Shown: positions 26,553 through 34,131 of the stretch, one piece after another
How positions within the stretch are numbered: the stretch's first letter is position 1
Layout of the letters: every line of letters begins with the position of its first letter
DNA from: Streptomyces ficellus
GTDB taxonomy: Bacteria; Actinomycetota; Actinomycetes; Streptomycetales; Streptomycetaceae
Assembly (NCBI RefSeq): GCF_009739905.1
Contig: NZ_CP034279.1
Location: 868,001 to 932,000 of the forward strand
DNA: 64,000 nt
Direction of reading: 5' to 3'
The notes under the pieces: model-generated
What the model was told of the DNA's origin: nothing
Databases searched by the model: none
Seen by the model: the letters and a program-made list of their open reading frames with translations, nothing else
Position numbers and translations under genes: made by a program

Positions 26553-28231
26553 GAGCCGCTTCCCGCCATCAGCAGCCGCTCGACCTCTCCGTCGACCCGC
26601 TGGTGCAGCGGGCTGAGCTCGCCGCGCAGGAACATGCGGCGCATCGCGGCCCGCTCCACCTTGCCGCTCGTGGTCCGGCGCACCGTCCCGGGGCGGACGA
26701 AGATCAGGCCCCCGGTGCGCACCTCGTGCTCCTCGCCGATGCGGGCCTCCACGCTCGCGGCGAGCGAGGCCAGGTCGATGTCGTAGTGGCTGCGGGCCCG
26801 CAGCTCCTGGACGACGACGACCCGTTCCCGCGCCCCGGGGACGGCGAACACGGTGGCCGGCCCGAACAGTCCGCTGACCTGCTGGACCGTGCGCTCCACG
26901 TCCTGCGGGTACAGGTTGCGGCCGGCGACCACGATCATGTCCTTCATCCGTCCGGTGACGTGGAGCCGGCCCTCGTGCAGCATGCCGAGGTCGCCGGTGC
27001 GCAGGTACCCTCCCCGGTCGCCGAGCCGGGCGTCGAAGGACGCGGCCGTCTCGGCGGGCCGGCGCCAGTACCCCTTCGCGACGCTGTCGCCCCGGACCCA
27101 GATCTCACCGGTGCGCCCGGCGGGGACCTCGGTGCCGGTCCGGGGGTCGACGACGCGGACCTCCGCCGACGCCGGCGCACCGCAGGAGACGGTCGGGTGT
27201 GCGGTGTCCCAGGGCCCGCCGCCGCCGGAGACCATCAGGGTCGCCTCGGCGAGCCCGTAGGCGGGGGTGAGCGCGCCGGGGCGCAGGCCCGCTGGGGCGA
27301 ACCGCCGGGCGAAGGCCGTGAGGACGGCGGGGCTGATCGGCTCGCCGCCGTTGACGGCCGTGCGCCAGTGGGCCAGGTCGAGCGAGGCGATCTGGCTGTC
27401 GTTGACGCGGCGCAGGCACAGGTCGTACGCGAAGTCGGGGGCGCCGCTGACCGTCAGGCCGTAGCGGGAGACGGTGTCCAGCCAGTGGAACGGCTTCTTG
27501 ACGAAGGCCTGCGGGGAGAGCATCACCGTCGTGGTGCCGAGCCACAGGGGGTGCAGCAGCTGGCCGACGAGGCCCATGTCGTGGTGGAGCGGCAGCCAGC
27601 CGCCGAAGCGGGACGCGGGACCGGTGCCGAGGGCGAGGCGGATGGCCTCCTGGTTGGCGACGAGGTTGCGGTGCGTCACCATCACCCCGCGGGGCTCGCG
27701 GGTGGAGCCCGAGGTGTACTGGAGGTACGCGACGTCGTCGGGGGCGGCCGTGACCGGCGGGCCCGGCTCCGGGTCGGTCCCCGGCCGGGCGGCCGCGTCG
27801 GTGAGCAGGCAGGTGACCTCGCCGAAGCCGGTGCGCGCCAGGAGCTGTGAGACGTCCGCGGCGTGGGCCGCCTCGGTGAGGACGCAGGCCGCCGCCGCGT
27901 CCTTGACGATCCCCGCGATGCGCTCGTCGTGGTGGCCGCGGCCGCCCGGCGGCGCCACGGGGACGGCGACGAGCCCGGCGTGGAGGCACGCCAGGAACGC
28001 GGTGGCGAACTGCCGGCGGGACGAGTGCAGGACGAGCACCCGGTCTCCGGGCGCGGCGTGGGCACGCAGCCGGGCGGCGAGGGTGCGTACCCGGGCGGCG
28101 AGGTCCGCGTAGCTGACGCTCTCGGGGGTGAGCCGCCCGTCGCGTTCGGTGAGGAGCACGAGGGCGTCGCGCCCGGGCGCCTCGGCGGCCCGCTGGTGGA
28201 ACGCGTCGATGTAGGTGCGGTACGCGGTCAC
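26549..28231 (-). CDS. fatty acyl-AMP ligase (FAAL)-type adenylating enzyme
   Basis: The 560-residue protein has the adenylation core (YTSGSTREPRGVM, 172-184) and the FAAL-typical GWLPLHHDMGL (211-221); C-terminal GRMKDMIVVAGRNLYPQDVE also fits FAAL rather than CoA ligases. It should activate a carboxylic acid as the AMP ester and pass it to a carrier, most simply the ACP domain encoded two genes on. The GTG start at 28231 overlaps the AccE stop (GTGA). The acid could be a starter unit or a side-chain ester. Confidence 0.92.
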   Translation of the reverse strand: MTAYRTYIDAFHQRAAEAPGRDALVLLTERDGRLTPESVSYADLAARVRTLAARLRAHAAPGDRVLVLHSSRRQFATAFLACLHAGLVAVPVAPPGGRGHHDERIAGIVKDAAAACVLTEAAHAADVSQLLARTGFGEVTCLLTDAAARPGTDPEPGPPVTAAPDDVAYLQYTSGSTREPRGVMVTHRNLVANQEAIRLALGTGPASRFGGWLPLHHDMGLVGQLLHPLWLGTTTVMLSPQAFVKKPFHWLDTVSRYGLTVSGAPDFAYDLCLRRVNDSQIASLDLAHWRTAVNGGEPISPAVLTAFARRFAPAGLRPGALTPAYGLAEATLMVSGGGGPWDTAHPTVSCGAPASAEVRVVDPRTGTEVPAGRTGEIWVRGDSVAKGYWRRPAETAASFDARLGDRGGYLRTGDLGMLHEGRLHVTGRMKDMIVVAGRNLYPQDVERTVQQVSGLFGPATVFAVPGARERVVVVQELRARSHYDIDLASLAASVEARIGEEHEVRTGGLIFVRPGTVRRTTSGKVERAAMRRMFLRGELSPLHQRVDGEVERLLMAGSGS

Positions 28232-28440
28232 TGGCGCCCCCTCAGGTGTCGGGCGGGCCAGCCCCCGGGGGTGGGCCCGCCGGTGCCTCTGACGCTCCAG
28301 TCGGCGTACGCGGCCGGTCGCGGTTCGTCGGCCGGCCGGGACCTGTCGCGGAGCAGTGCCAGCAGCACGGTCGTCACGGCAGCGAGTTCCGCCGCGTCCG
28401 GCAGGCCGCGCAGCACGGTTATGCCTGTCTCTTCTGCCAT
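28228..28440 (-). CDS. accE: acyl-CoA carboxylase epsilon subunit
   Basis: The 70-residue protein has the small AccE pattern: short beta-start (ITVLRGLPD), then the helix AAELAAVTTVLLALL and a Trp-containing tail. In Streptomyces, epsilon subunits bind and stimulate acyl-CoA carboxylase beta subunits; the partner would be the carboxyltransferase at 15.3-16.9 kb. It is the first gene of the AccE-FAAL-dehydrogenase-ACP-AT-PPTase operon, with no Shine-Dalgarno site and a -10 ending 6 bp before the ATG, so it is probably read from a leaderless mRNA. Confidence 0.75.
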   Translation of the reverse strand: MAEETGITVLRGLPDAAELAAVTTVLLALLRDRSRPADEPRPAAYADWSVRGTGGPTPGGWPARHLRGRQ

Positions 28441-28446
28441 GGAGGA

Positions 28447-28478
28447 AGACTGCGCCCAGGCGCTCGAGGGGCCCTAGG
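28447..28478 (-). promoter_or_regulatory. SARP-type leaderless promoter of the AccE-FAAL operon
   Basis: Minus strand: CCTAGGG (two mismatches to the consensus), 4 bp, TCGAGCG, 8 bp, -10 CAGTCT (28447-28452), 6 bp, ATG. It lies just after the ABM terminator, so the operon has its own start. Confidence 0.6.
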
Positions 28479-28490
28479 GGGCGGCACGCA

Positions 28491-28523
28491 CCGGAGCCGG
28501 GGACGCGTGGTCCCCGACTCCGG
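28491..28523 (-). terminator. terminator after the ABM gene
   Basis: A 13-bp stem with one mismatch (28491-28503 with 28511-28523) and a 7-nt loop, starting 22 nt past the ABM stop. It separates the aromatase-ABM transcript from the AccE operon. Confidence 0.75.
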
Positions 28524-28545
28524 CGGCTGCGAGGTCCGTCGCGGG

Positions 28546-29172
28546 TCAGTCGACGGCCCGTTCGTAGGCGAGGTGATGGCCGCGTTCGGTGGTGATGACG
28601 GCGTGGGCGGACAGCTCGGCGAGCGCGGCGCGGTAGGCGTCGGAGGCCAGGGCGCGTTCGCAGTGGCCGGCGTCCCGCCACCACTGGACACCGGTGTAGG
28701 ACAGCGGCCGCACCATGGAGCGGAGCAGGTCGCTGCCGCCGAATCCGCCGAGGCGCCCGCTGGTCTCGCCGAGCGCGAGGTACGCCTTCTCGAAGGCGCT
28801 GTGGTCGCGCACCCGGCAGGAGAGCAGGACGACGGCCGGGTCGCCGACGGCCGCGTTGGCGCGCAGCGCACGGTCCACGCTGCGCGCCTGGTCGGCCTCG
28901 GTGTCCACGAGGGGCCCGAGGCGCTGCACCTGGGCGACGAACGCGTCGTCGTGCGCGGTGTCCAGGAAGCCGCTGAGTCTCCTCCAGTGGCCGAAGTGGA
29001 CGTACGTCCTGGGCCGGTCGACGAGCCGTACGGTGACGAGGAAGTCGAATCCGGGCCGCTGCCTCAGGAACGTGTGGTGGCGGCGGAGTTCGCGCTCGAA
29101 CGTCGCGGTGTCTCCTTTGACCTCGAACCTGTTGACGACGGTGATCGGCCCGTTGGGGTCGCGATCATGCAC
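28546..29172 (-). CDS. tandem ABM-domain protein (putative monooxygenase)
   Basis: The 208-residue protein contains two copies of the antibiotic biosynthesis monooxygenase (ABM) ferredoxin-like fold: residues 8-100 (ITVVNRFEVKGD, PGFDFLVTVRL) and 108-205 (VVLLSCRVRDHSAFEKAYLAL, read in parts). Single ABM proteins such as ActVA-Orf6, AknX and SnoaB oxidise anthrones to quinones without cofactor; two-domain forms also occur. It overlaps the aromatase stop by 8 nt. It probably oxidises a cyclised aromatic intermediate, though a non-catalytic role is possible. Confidence 0.8.
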   Translation of the reverse strand: MHDRDPNGPITVVNRFEVKGDTATFERELRRHHTFLRQRPGFDFLVTVRLVDRPRTYVHFGHWRRLSGFLDTAHDDAFVAQVQRLGPLVDTEADQARSVDRALRANAAVGDPAVVLLSCRVRDHSAFEKAYLALGETSGRLGGFGGSDLLRSMVRPLSYTGVQWWRDAGHCERALASDAYRAALAELSAHAVITTERGHHLAYERAVD

Positions 29173-30151
29173 GTGCTTCCTCCGCGAATTGCTTGGCGTG
29201 GCGCAGGGTGGTGGAGCTGTTGGTGCCGAGGGCCTTGCGGACCAGCGCGCGGGCCTCGGCGAGGGTGGCCTCGGGGCCGAGGGCGCTGCGTACGCCTTCG
29301 GGGTCGAGGGTCACGGTGTGCCACGAGGTGGCCTTCACGGTGCCGTCGCCCTGGGATTCGATGACCCAGCGGCCGGTGTGACCGCTCATGGCGACGGGCA
29401 CCCTGAGCTGCTTGTACACGATCATGTGGCGGTCCTCGAAGCAGACCCGCACCGAGGTGGTGTTGTGCAGGGAGCCGTCCGGGCTGCGGGTGTCCATGTC
29501 CATCGTCTGGATGCCGGGCTCGTCCTCGGTGAGGTCGAGGCGGGCGACGTGCGGAAGCCGCTCGGGCCACAGGTCGGCCCGGTCCAGGAAGGCGTAGACG
29601 TCGCCGGCGGCGCCGAGGATCGTCTCGGAGTCGTGGAAGGTGAAGTGGAGTTCGTCGCGGGCGTCGCCCAGCTCGGCCGCGTTCTTGAGGGCGGCGAGCT
29701 CGGCGCGGCTGTTGCGGTCGACGGCGCGCTCGATGAGTTCCTCGGCGGCCGGGTCGTCGCCGACGGCGCGGTAGTCGTGCAGCAGGACGACCCGGCTGGT
29801 GCCGTCGTCGGCGGGCTCGATGCGCCATTCGCCGCCCATCGAGGCGACGGGTGCGGCGGGGACGACCTGCCGGAAGGAGATGGTGAGCCCGGCCGGGTCG
29901 AGCACGCGGCGGGAGGTCCAGGTGCGGACCTGTTCGTTGGCGATGGCCCAGATGCGCAGGAGCTGCTCGCCCTCGGCCGCGCCGTCGCCGGGGACGTCCT
30001 CGAGGACCTCGACGTGCACGGTGGGGCCGAACACCTGGGGCCAGGAGGCGACGTCGGCGATCAGGCCGTAGACGGTGGCCGGTGAGGCGGAGATGGTGAC
30101 GGAGTGTTCCGCGACATGGATCGCCGGAGATGCGGGCGTAACGGTCGCCAC
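29165..30151 (-). CDS. didomain polyketide aromatase/cyclase
   Basis: The 328-residue protein has two START/Bet v1-like SRPBCC domains (about 10-150 and 165-310), each beginning with the typical ATVYGLIADVASWPQVF and GDVYAFLDRADLWPERL signatures. This is the didomain aromatase/cyclase family that closes and aromatises the first ring of type II polyketides. The GTG at 30151 is preferred over one at 30169 because AAGGGAAGG lies just before it. Didomain enzymes usually act on C9-reduced chains, yet no ActIII-like ketoreductase is in the window. Confidence 0.93.
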   Translation of the reverse strand: MATVTPASPAIHVAEHSVTISASPATVYGLIADVASWPQVFGPTVHVEVLEDVPGDGAAEGEQLLRIWAIANEQVRTWTSRRVLDPAGLTISFRQVVPAAPVASMGGEWRIEPADDGTSRVVLLHDYRAVGDDPAAEELIERAVDRNSRAELAALKNAAELGDARDELHFTFHDSETILGAAGDVYAFLDRADLWPERLPHVARLDLTEDEPGIQTMDMDTRSPDGSLHNTTSVRVCFEDRHMIVYKQLRVPVAMSGHTGRWVIESQGDGTVKATSWHTVTLDPEGVRSALGPEATLAEARALVRKALGTNSSTTLRHAKQFAEEARA

Positions 30152-30193
30152 GGCGTACCTTCCCTTCACTGCGGCCGTGAGAGCGGCCGGTCC

Positions 30194-30226
30194 AGAGTGG
30201 CAGAGGTGGGCTCGAACCAGACTCGA
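30194..30226 (-). promoter_or_regulatory. SARP-type promoter of the aromatase gene
   Basis: Minus strand: TCGAGTC, 4 bp, TCGAGCC, 8-9 bp, then CACTCT (30194-30199) as a weak -10. The heptamers are near-perfect copies of the consensus at 11-bp phasing. It lies in the gap between KSIII and the aromatase. Confidence 0.65.
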
Positions 30227-30269
30227 GCGGTGGTGGAACGAGAGTGCGGTGGGGGGTGTGCCGCCGGGG

Positions 30270-31304
30270 TCAGCCGGTGGCCCAGTGGGGTTGTTCGGTG
30301 ATCTCCACGACGGCGCAGCCCCAGCTGTAGCCGGCGCCGACGCTGATCAGTACGCAGCGGTCGCCGGGCCGGGCGCGGCCGGTGGAGACCAGGTGGTCCA
30401 GGCTCGCGAACTGGTCGCCGGCGCCGAGGTGGCCGACCGTGCGGCTCCACTCCCACGTGGTGCGGGCGGGGTCGATGCCGAACGGCCGGTGGTAGATGGA
30501 GGTGAGGCGGCGCAGGCCGAAGTGGGGCAGGACGACCCACTCGGCGTCGGCCAGTTCCATCCCGGCGTCGGCCAGGGCCTGTTTGATGACGGTGCTCTGT
30601 CCTGCGTGGGCGCGGGTGATGGCATACGACATGCCGACACGTCCGACGAAGGCGCGCTTGGCCTCCTCGAAGTCGACCGGGATGCGGTGGCTGAACGGAG
30701 CGCGGGTGAACGGTTCGTCGCCGCGGTGCAGTGGTTCGAGCTCCGGGTCGGCGAGCAGGGCGAGCGAGCGGAGGCGGGCGAAGCCGCCCCGGCGGGACAG
30801 GACGAGGGCGGTGGCCCCGTCGGCGTACGGTGTGCCCGGGTCGGTGTTCCAGCGGTCGATGCCCGGCTCGCAGAACCGGTCGGCGGTGGTGAGCAGCGCG
30901 TCGCAGCGGCCGTCGCCGGCGGTGAGGTAGGCGGTGGCGAGGTCGAGTGCGGCCAGGCCGCCGTTGGACATCTGCCGGATCTCCAGGGCGGAGCAGGTGT
31001 TGCCGAGTGCCTCGCGCTGGATGTAGGAGGCGGCGGGCCACAGGTCCTGGCCCTGGTGGTAGGTGTTGGCGTGCAGGACGAGGTCGACGTCCTCCGGCGC
31101 CGAGTCGGCGCGACTCAGGGCCGTTCGGGCCGCGGTGGCCGCCATCTCGGCGGCGGACTCGTCGGGCGAGTACGCCACGGAGACCAGTCCGGTCGTCGTG
31201 GCGACCCGGGGCGGGCAGGCCCCGGACGCCACGGCGTCGGCAATGGACACCGTGTCGGGGAGCCGTACCGACGTCCCCCGGATGTAGATGTCTTCCACGC
31301 GCAC
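30270..31304 (-). CDS. KASIII-like starter enzyme with Ser in place of Cys (DpsC-like)
   Basis: The 344-residue thiolase-fold protein aligns with KAS III enzymes of aromatic polyketide clusters. The active-site cysteine position is Ser113 (RQMSNGGLAAL), the change known from DpsC of daunorubicin, which selects propionyl-CoA. A histidine in VVLPHFG and the glycine-rich C-terminal GAGYSWG are present. It would choose or transfer the starter acyl group. It follows the citramalate synthase by 27 bp in the same direction. The GTG start follows ACGGGAGCAG. Confidence 0.9.
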   Translation of the reverse strand: MRVEDIYIRGTSVRLPDTVSIADAVASGACPPRVATTTGLVSVAYSPDESAAEMAATAARTALSRADSAPEDVDLVLHANTYHQGQDLWPAASYIQREALGNTCSALEIRQMSNGGLAALDLATAYLTAGDGRCDALLTTADRFCEPGIDRWNTDPGTPYADGATALVLSRRGGFARLRSLALLADPELEPLHRGDEPFTRAPFSHRIPVDFEEAKRAFVGRVGMSYAITRAHAGQSTVIKQALADAGMELADAEWVVLPHFGLRRLTSIYHRPFGIDPARTTWEWSRTVGHLGAGDQFASLDHLVSTGRARPGDRCVLISVGAGYSWGCAVVEITEQPHWATG

Positions 31305-31331
31305 GGCTGCTCCCGTATCGGTTCGTCTTCT

Positions 31332-32954
31332 TCAGCCCGCGAGGGCGGTGGCGAGGGGGCTGGCTCCGCGTCCGGGTCGCACGTCGTCGAGGAGCACGTA
31401 GTGGACGGCGTCGAGCAGGGCCCGCCAGCTGGCCGTGACGGTGTTCCGGTCGACGCCCACGGTGCCCCAGCGGCGTTCGCCGTCGGAGTAGGAGATCAGG
31501 ACCCGGGCGGCCGCGCTGCTGCCGGTCTCGCCGGTGAGGACGCGCACCCGATAGTCCACGAGTTCGAGTTTGGCGAGTTGCGGGAAGTACGGGTCGAGCG
31601 CCTGGTGCAGCGCCCGGTCCAGGGCGTTGACGGGCCCGTTGCCGCTGCCGCTGGCGGCGAGCGGCGCTCCGTCCAGACGCAGGCGGACGGTGGCCTCGGT
31701 GTGGACATCGCCGTCCTTGCGGCGGGCGACGGAGACGTGCCAGGAGTCGACCTCGAACGGCGGTTCGTCCGGGGTGCCGGCCAGTTCCTCGCGCAGCAGC
31801 AGCTCGAAGGAGGCGTCGGCGGACTCGAAGCTGTAGCCGTCGCTCTCCAGGTCCTTGACGCGGGCGGCGGCTCGGGCGACCTCCTCCGAGCCCGCCTCGA
31901 CGTCGTAGCCCAGTTCCCGGGCCTTGAGCGCGACGGACGAGCGGCCGCCCATGTCGGAGACGAGCGTCCGCATGACGTTGCCGACGCGCTCGGGGTCGGT
32001 GTGCTGGTACAGGCCGGGGTCGACCCGCAGCGCTGAGGCGTGCAGGCCCGCCTTGTGGGTGAAGGCGGCGGGGCCGACGTAGGGGGCGGCGGGGCGGGGC
32101 GGGATGCCGGTGAGTTCGGTGATGGCGTGTCCGGTGGCGGCCAGTCCGGCGAGTTGTGCGGGGCCGATCACCGCCCTGTCCTTCTTGAGGACCAGGTTGC
32201 CGATGACGGTGAACAGGTCGGCGTTGCCGCAGCGTTCGCCGTAGCCGTGCGCGGTGCCCTGGACGTGGACGGCCCCGGCGTCCACGGCGGCGAGGGTGTT
32301 GGCGACGGCGCAGCCGGTGTCGTCGTGGCAGTGGATGCCGACGGGGGCTCCGGTCATGGCGATGGTGTCGGCCACGATCTCGTGGACCTCGTCGGGCAGG
32401 GAGCCGCCGTTGGTGTCGCAGAGGACCACGGCCTCGGCGCCGGCCTCGGCCGCGGTGCGGACGACGGCGAGGGCGTAGTCGCGGTTGAGGCGGTGGCCGT
32501 CGAAGTAGTGCTCGGCGTCGAGGAAGACGCGCCGGCCGGCATGCACCAGGTGGCGCACGGTGCTTCCGATCATGGCGAGGTTCTCGGCGAGCGTGGTGCG
32601 CAGGGCGCGCTGCACATGTCCGGTGTGGCTCTTGCCGACCAGGGTGATGACCGGTGCCCCGGCCGCCAGCAGGGCGCGGACCTGGGGGTCGGTGGAGACC
32701 GGGATGCCCGGCCGGCGCGTGGCGCCGAAGGCGGCGAGCAGCGCGTTGTCGAGCGTCAGTTCGGTCTGGGCGCGGTGGAAGAACTCGGTGTCCCTGGGGA
32801 TGGCGCCCGGCCAGCCGCCCTCGATGAAGCCGACGCCGAGGGCGTCCAGGTGGCGGGCGACGGCCAGCTTGTCGTCGACCGTGAGCACCATGCCTTCCTG
32901 CTGGCTGCCGTCCCGCAGGGTCGTGTCGTAGAGCTGCAGGCTCTCCTCGGCCAT
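31332..32954 (-). CDS. cimA: citramalate synthase (CimA/LeuA family)
   Basis: The 540-residue protein has the HMGL/IPMS TIM barrel, starting LYDTTLRDGSQQEGM near residue 8, with the metal-binding GIHCHDDTG and a C-terminal LeuA-type regulatory domain. Sequence style and length match the CimA subgroup, which joins pyruvate and acetyl-CoA to citramalate en route to 2-ketobutyrate, and hence propionyl-CoA or isoleucine and 2-methylbutyryl-CoA. Its place upstream of KSIII suggests a dedicated starter supply. A homologous acid (isopropylmalate-like) cannot be excluded. GAAGGAGGAGG precedes the ATG. Confidence 0.9.
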   Translation of the reverse strand: MAEESLQLYDTTLRDGSQQEGMVLTVDDKLAVARHLDALGVGFIEGGWPGAIPRDTEFFHRAQTELTLDNALLAAFGATRRPGIPVSTDPQVRALLAAGAPVITLVGKSHTGHVQRALRTTLAENLAMIGSTVRHLVHAGRRVFLDAEHYFDGHRLNRDYALAVVRTAAEAGAEAVVLCDTNGGSLPDEVHEIVADTIAMTGAPVGIHCHDDTGCAVANTLAAVDAGAVHVQGTAHGYGERCGNADLFTVIGNLVLKKDRAVIGPAQLAGLAATGHAITELTGIPPRPAAPYVGPAAFTHKAGLHASALRVDPGLYQHTDPERVGNVMRTLVSDMGGRSSVALKARELGYDVEAGSEEVARAAARVKDLESDGYSFESADASFELLLREELAGTPDEPPFEVDSWHVSVARRKDGDVHTEATVRLRLDGAPLAASGSGNGPVNALDRALHQALDPYFPQLAKLELVDYRVRVLTGETGSSAAARVLISYSDGERRWGTVGVDRNTVTASWRALLDAVHYVLLDDVRPGRGASPLATALAG

Positions 32955-33094
32955 CGCCCCTCCTCCTTCGTGCCGCCGGTACCCGTCATACGGCGGCTCT
33001 GGTCGGGCCACCGTCCGGTGGCCGGCTCGGGAAGCCCTGGAGCGGCGGTCGACACCCGGTGTGCGCCGCTCCCGGGCCACGCGGGCAGGGCGGC

Positions 33095-33121
33095 GCCCCC
33101 TCCGGCGGTGCCGGAGGGGGC
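33095..33121 (-). terminator. terminator after the dTDP-sugar genes
   Basis: A perfect 12-bp GC stem (33095-33106 with 33110-33121) with a 3-nt loop begins 15 nt beyond the 4,6-dehydratase stop on the minus strand. Confidence 0.85.
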
Positions 33122-33135
33122 TGGGCGCGGACGCC

Positions 33136-34131
33136 TCAGGGGCGTACCGCGGCGAGCGGCGGCACGGTCTCCTTGAGCGGGCGCCACCAGCCGGGGTTGG
33201 CCCGGTACCAGGCCACCACGTCGGCGAGCCCCTGCTCGAAGGGCACCGCGGGCGTGAAGCCCAGCTCCTCGCGGATCTTGCTGTCGTCGAGCGAGTAGCG
33301 CAGGTCGTGGCCCTTGCGGTCGGGGACGGTGCGCACGAGGGCCGGGTCGGCCCCGCACAGTTCCAGGAGCAGGTCCGTCATCTGCCGGTTGGTGCGTTCG
33401 TTGCCCCGGCCGACGTTGTAGATCTCGCCGGGCCGGCCGCGGGTGACGACCAGCTGGACCGCGCGGCAGTGGTCGTCGACGTGCAGCCACTCGCGGACGT
33501 TGCTCCCGTCGCCGTAGAGGCCGACCGGCAGTCCGTCGAGCAGGTTGGTCACGAACAGCGGGATCAGTTTCTCGGTGTGCTGGTAGGGGCCGTAGTTGTT
33601 GGAGCAGCGGGTGATGGACAGGTCGAGTCCGTGGCTGCGCCAGTAGGAGCGGGCGACGAGGTCGCTGGCGGCCTTGGAGGCGGCGTACGGGGAGTTGGGG
33701 AGCAGCGGCCAGTCCTCGGTCCAGGAGCCGGTGTCGATGGACCCGTAGACCTCGTCGGTGGAGATGTGGACGACGCGCTGGACGCCCGCGGCGACGCAGG
33801 CGTCCAGCAGGGTCTGGGTGCCGGCGACGTTGGTGCGGACGAAGTCCGACGCGTCGACGAGCGACCGGTCGACGTGCGACTCGGCCGCGAAGTGCACCAC
33901 GACGTCGTGGCCGGGGAGCAGGTCGAACAGGAGCGCGCGGTCGCAGACGTCGCCCTGGACGAAGGTGAGCCGCGGGCCGTCGGGGGGCAGGTTGGCGCGG
34001 TTCCCGGCGTAGGTGAGCTTGTCCAGGACCGTGACGCGGGCCTGGGCGAAGCCGGGGTAGCCGCCTTCGAGGAGCGTCCGCACGTAGTGCGAGCCGATGA
34101 AGCCGGCGCCTCCGGTGACGAAGACCCTCAT
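33136..34131 (-). CDS. rmlB: dTDP-glucose 4,6-dehydratase
   Basis: The 331-residue extended SDR has the NAD motif GGAGFIG (7-13), STDEVYG (124-130) and catalytic Tyr149/Lys153 (YAASK), the RmlB pattern. It makes dTDP-4-keto-6-deoxyglucose, the entry to deoxysugars. Its ATG overlaps the nucleotidylyltransferase stop (ATGA). With the aminotransferase, N-methyltransferase, epimerase and glycosyltransferase elsewhere in the window it builds an amino-deoxysugar for the polyketide. Confidence 0.97.
   Translation of the reverse strand: MRVFVTGGAGFIGSHYVRTLLEGGYPGFAQARVTVLDKLTYAGNRANLPPDGPRLTFVQGDVCDRALLFDLLPGHDVVVHFAAESHVDRSLVDASDFVRTNVAGTQTLLDACVAAGVQRVVHISTDEVYGSIDTGSWTEDWPLLPNSPYAASKAASDLVARSYWRSHGLDLSITRCSNNYGPYQHTEKLIPLFVTNLLDGLPVGLYGDGSNVREWLHVDDHCRAVQLVVTRGRPGEIYNVGRGNERTNRQMTDLLLELCGADPALVRTVPDRKGHDLRYSLDDSKIREELGFTPAVPFEQGLADVVAWYRANPGWWRPLKETVPPLAAVRP

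Noticed and set aside
22755..26786. Very long plus-strand open frame opposite PPTase, ACP-AT and acyl-CoA dehydrogenase
   Set aside because: It is a GC-skew shadow of three well-recognised minus-strand genes; no ribosome site and no protein motifs.
32955..33094. Possible SARP box before the citramalate synthase gene (TCGACCG, N4, TCCAGGG on minus)
   Set aside because: Heptamers fit but no -10-like hexamer lies 8-9 bp downstream, and the gene has a normal Shine-Dalgarno site; not strong enough to list.
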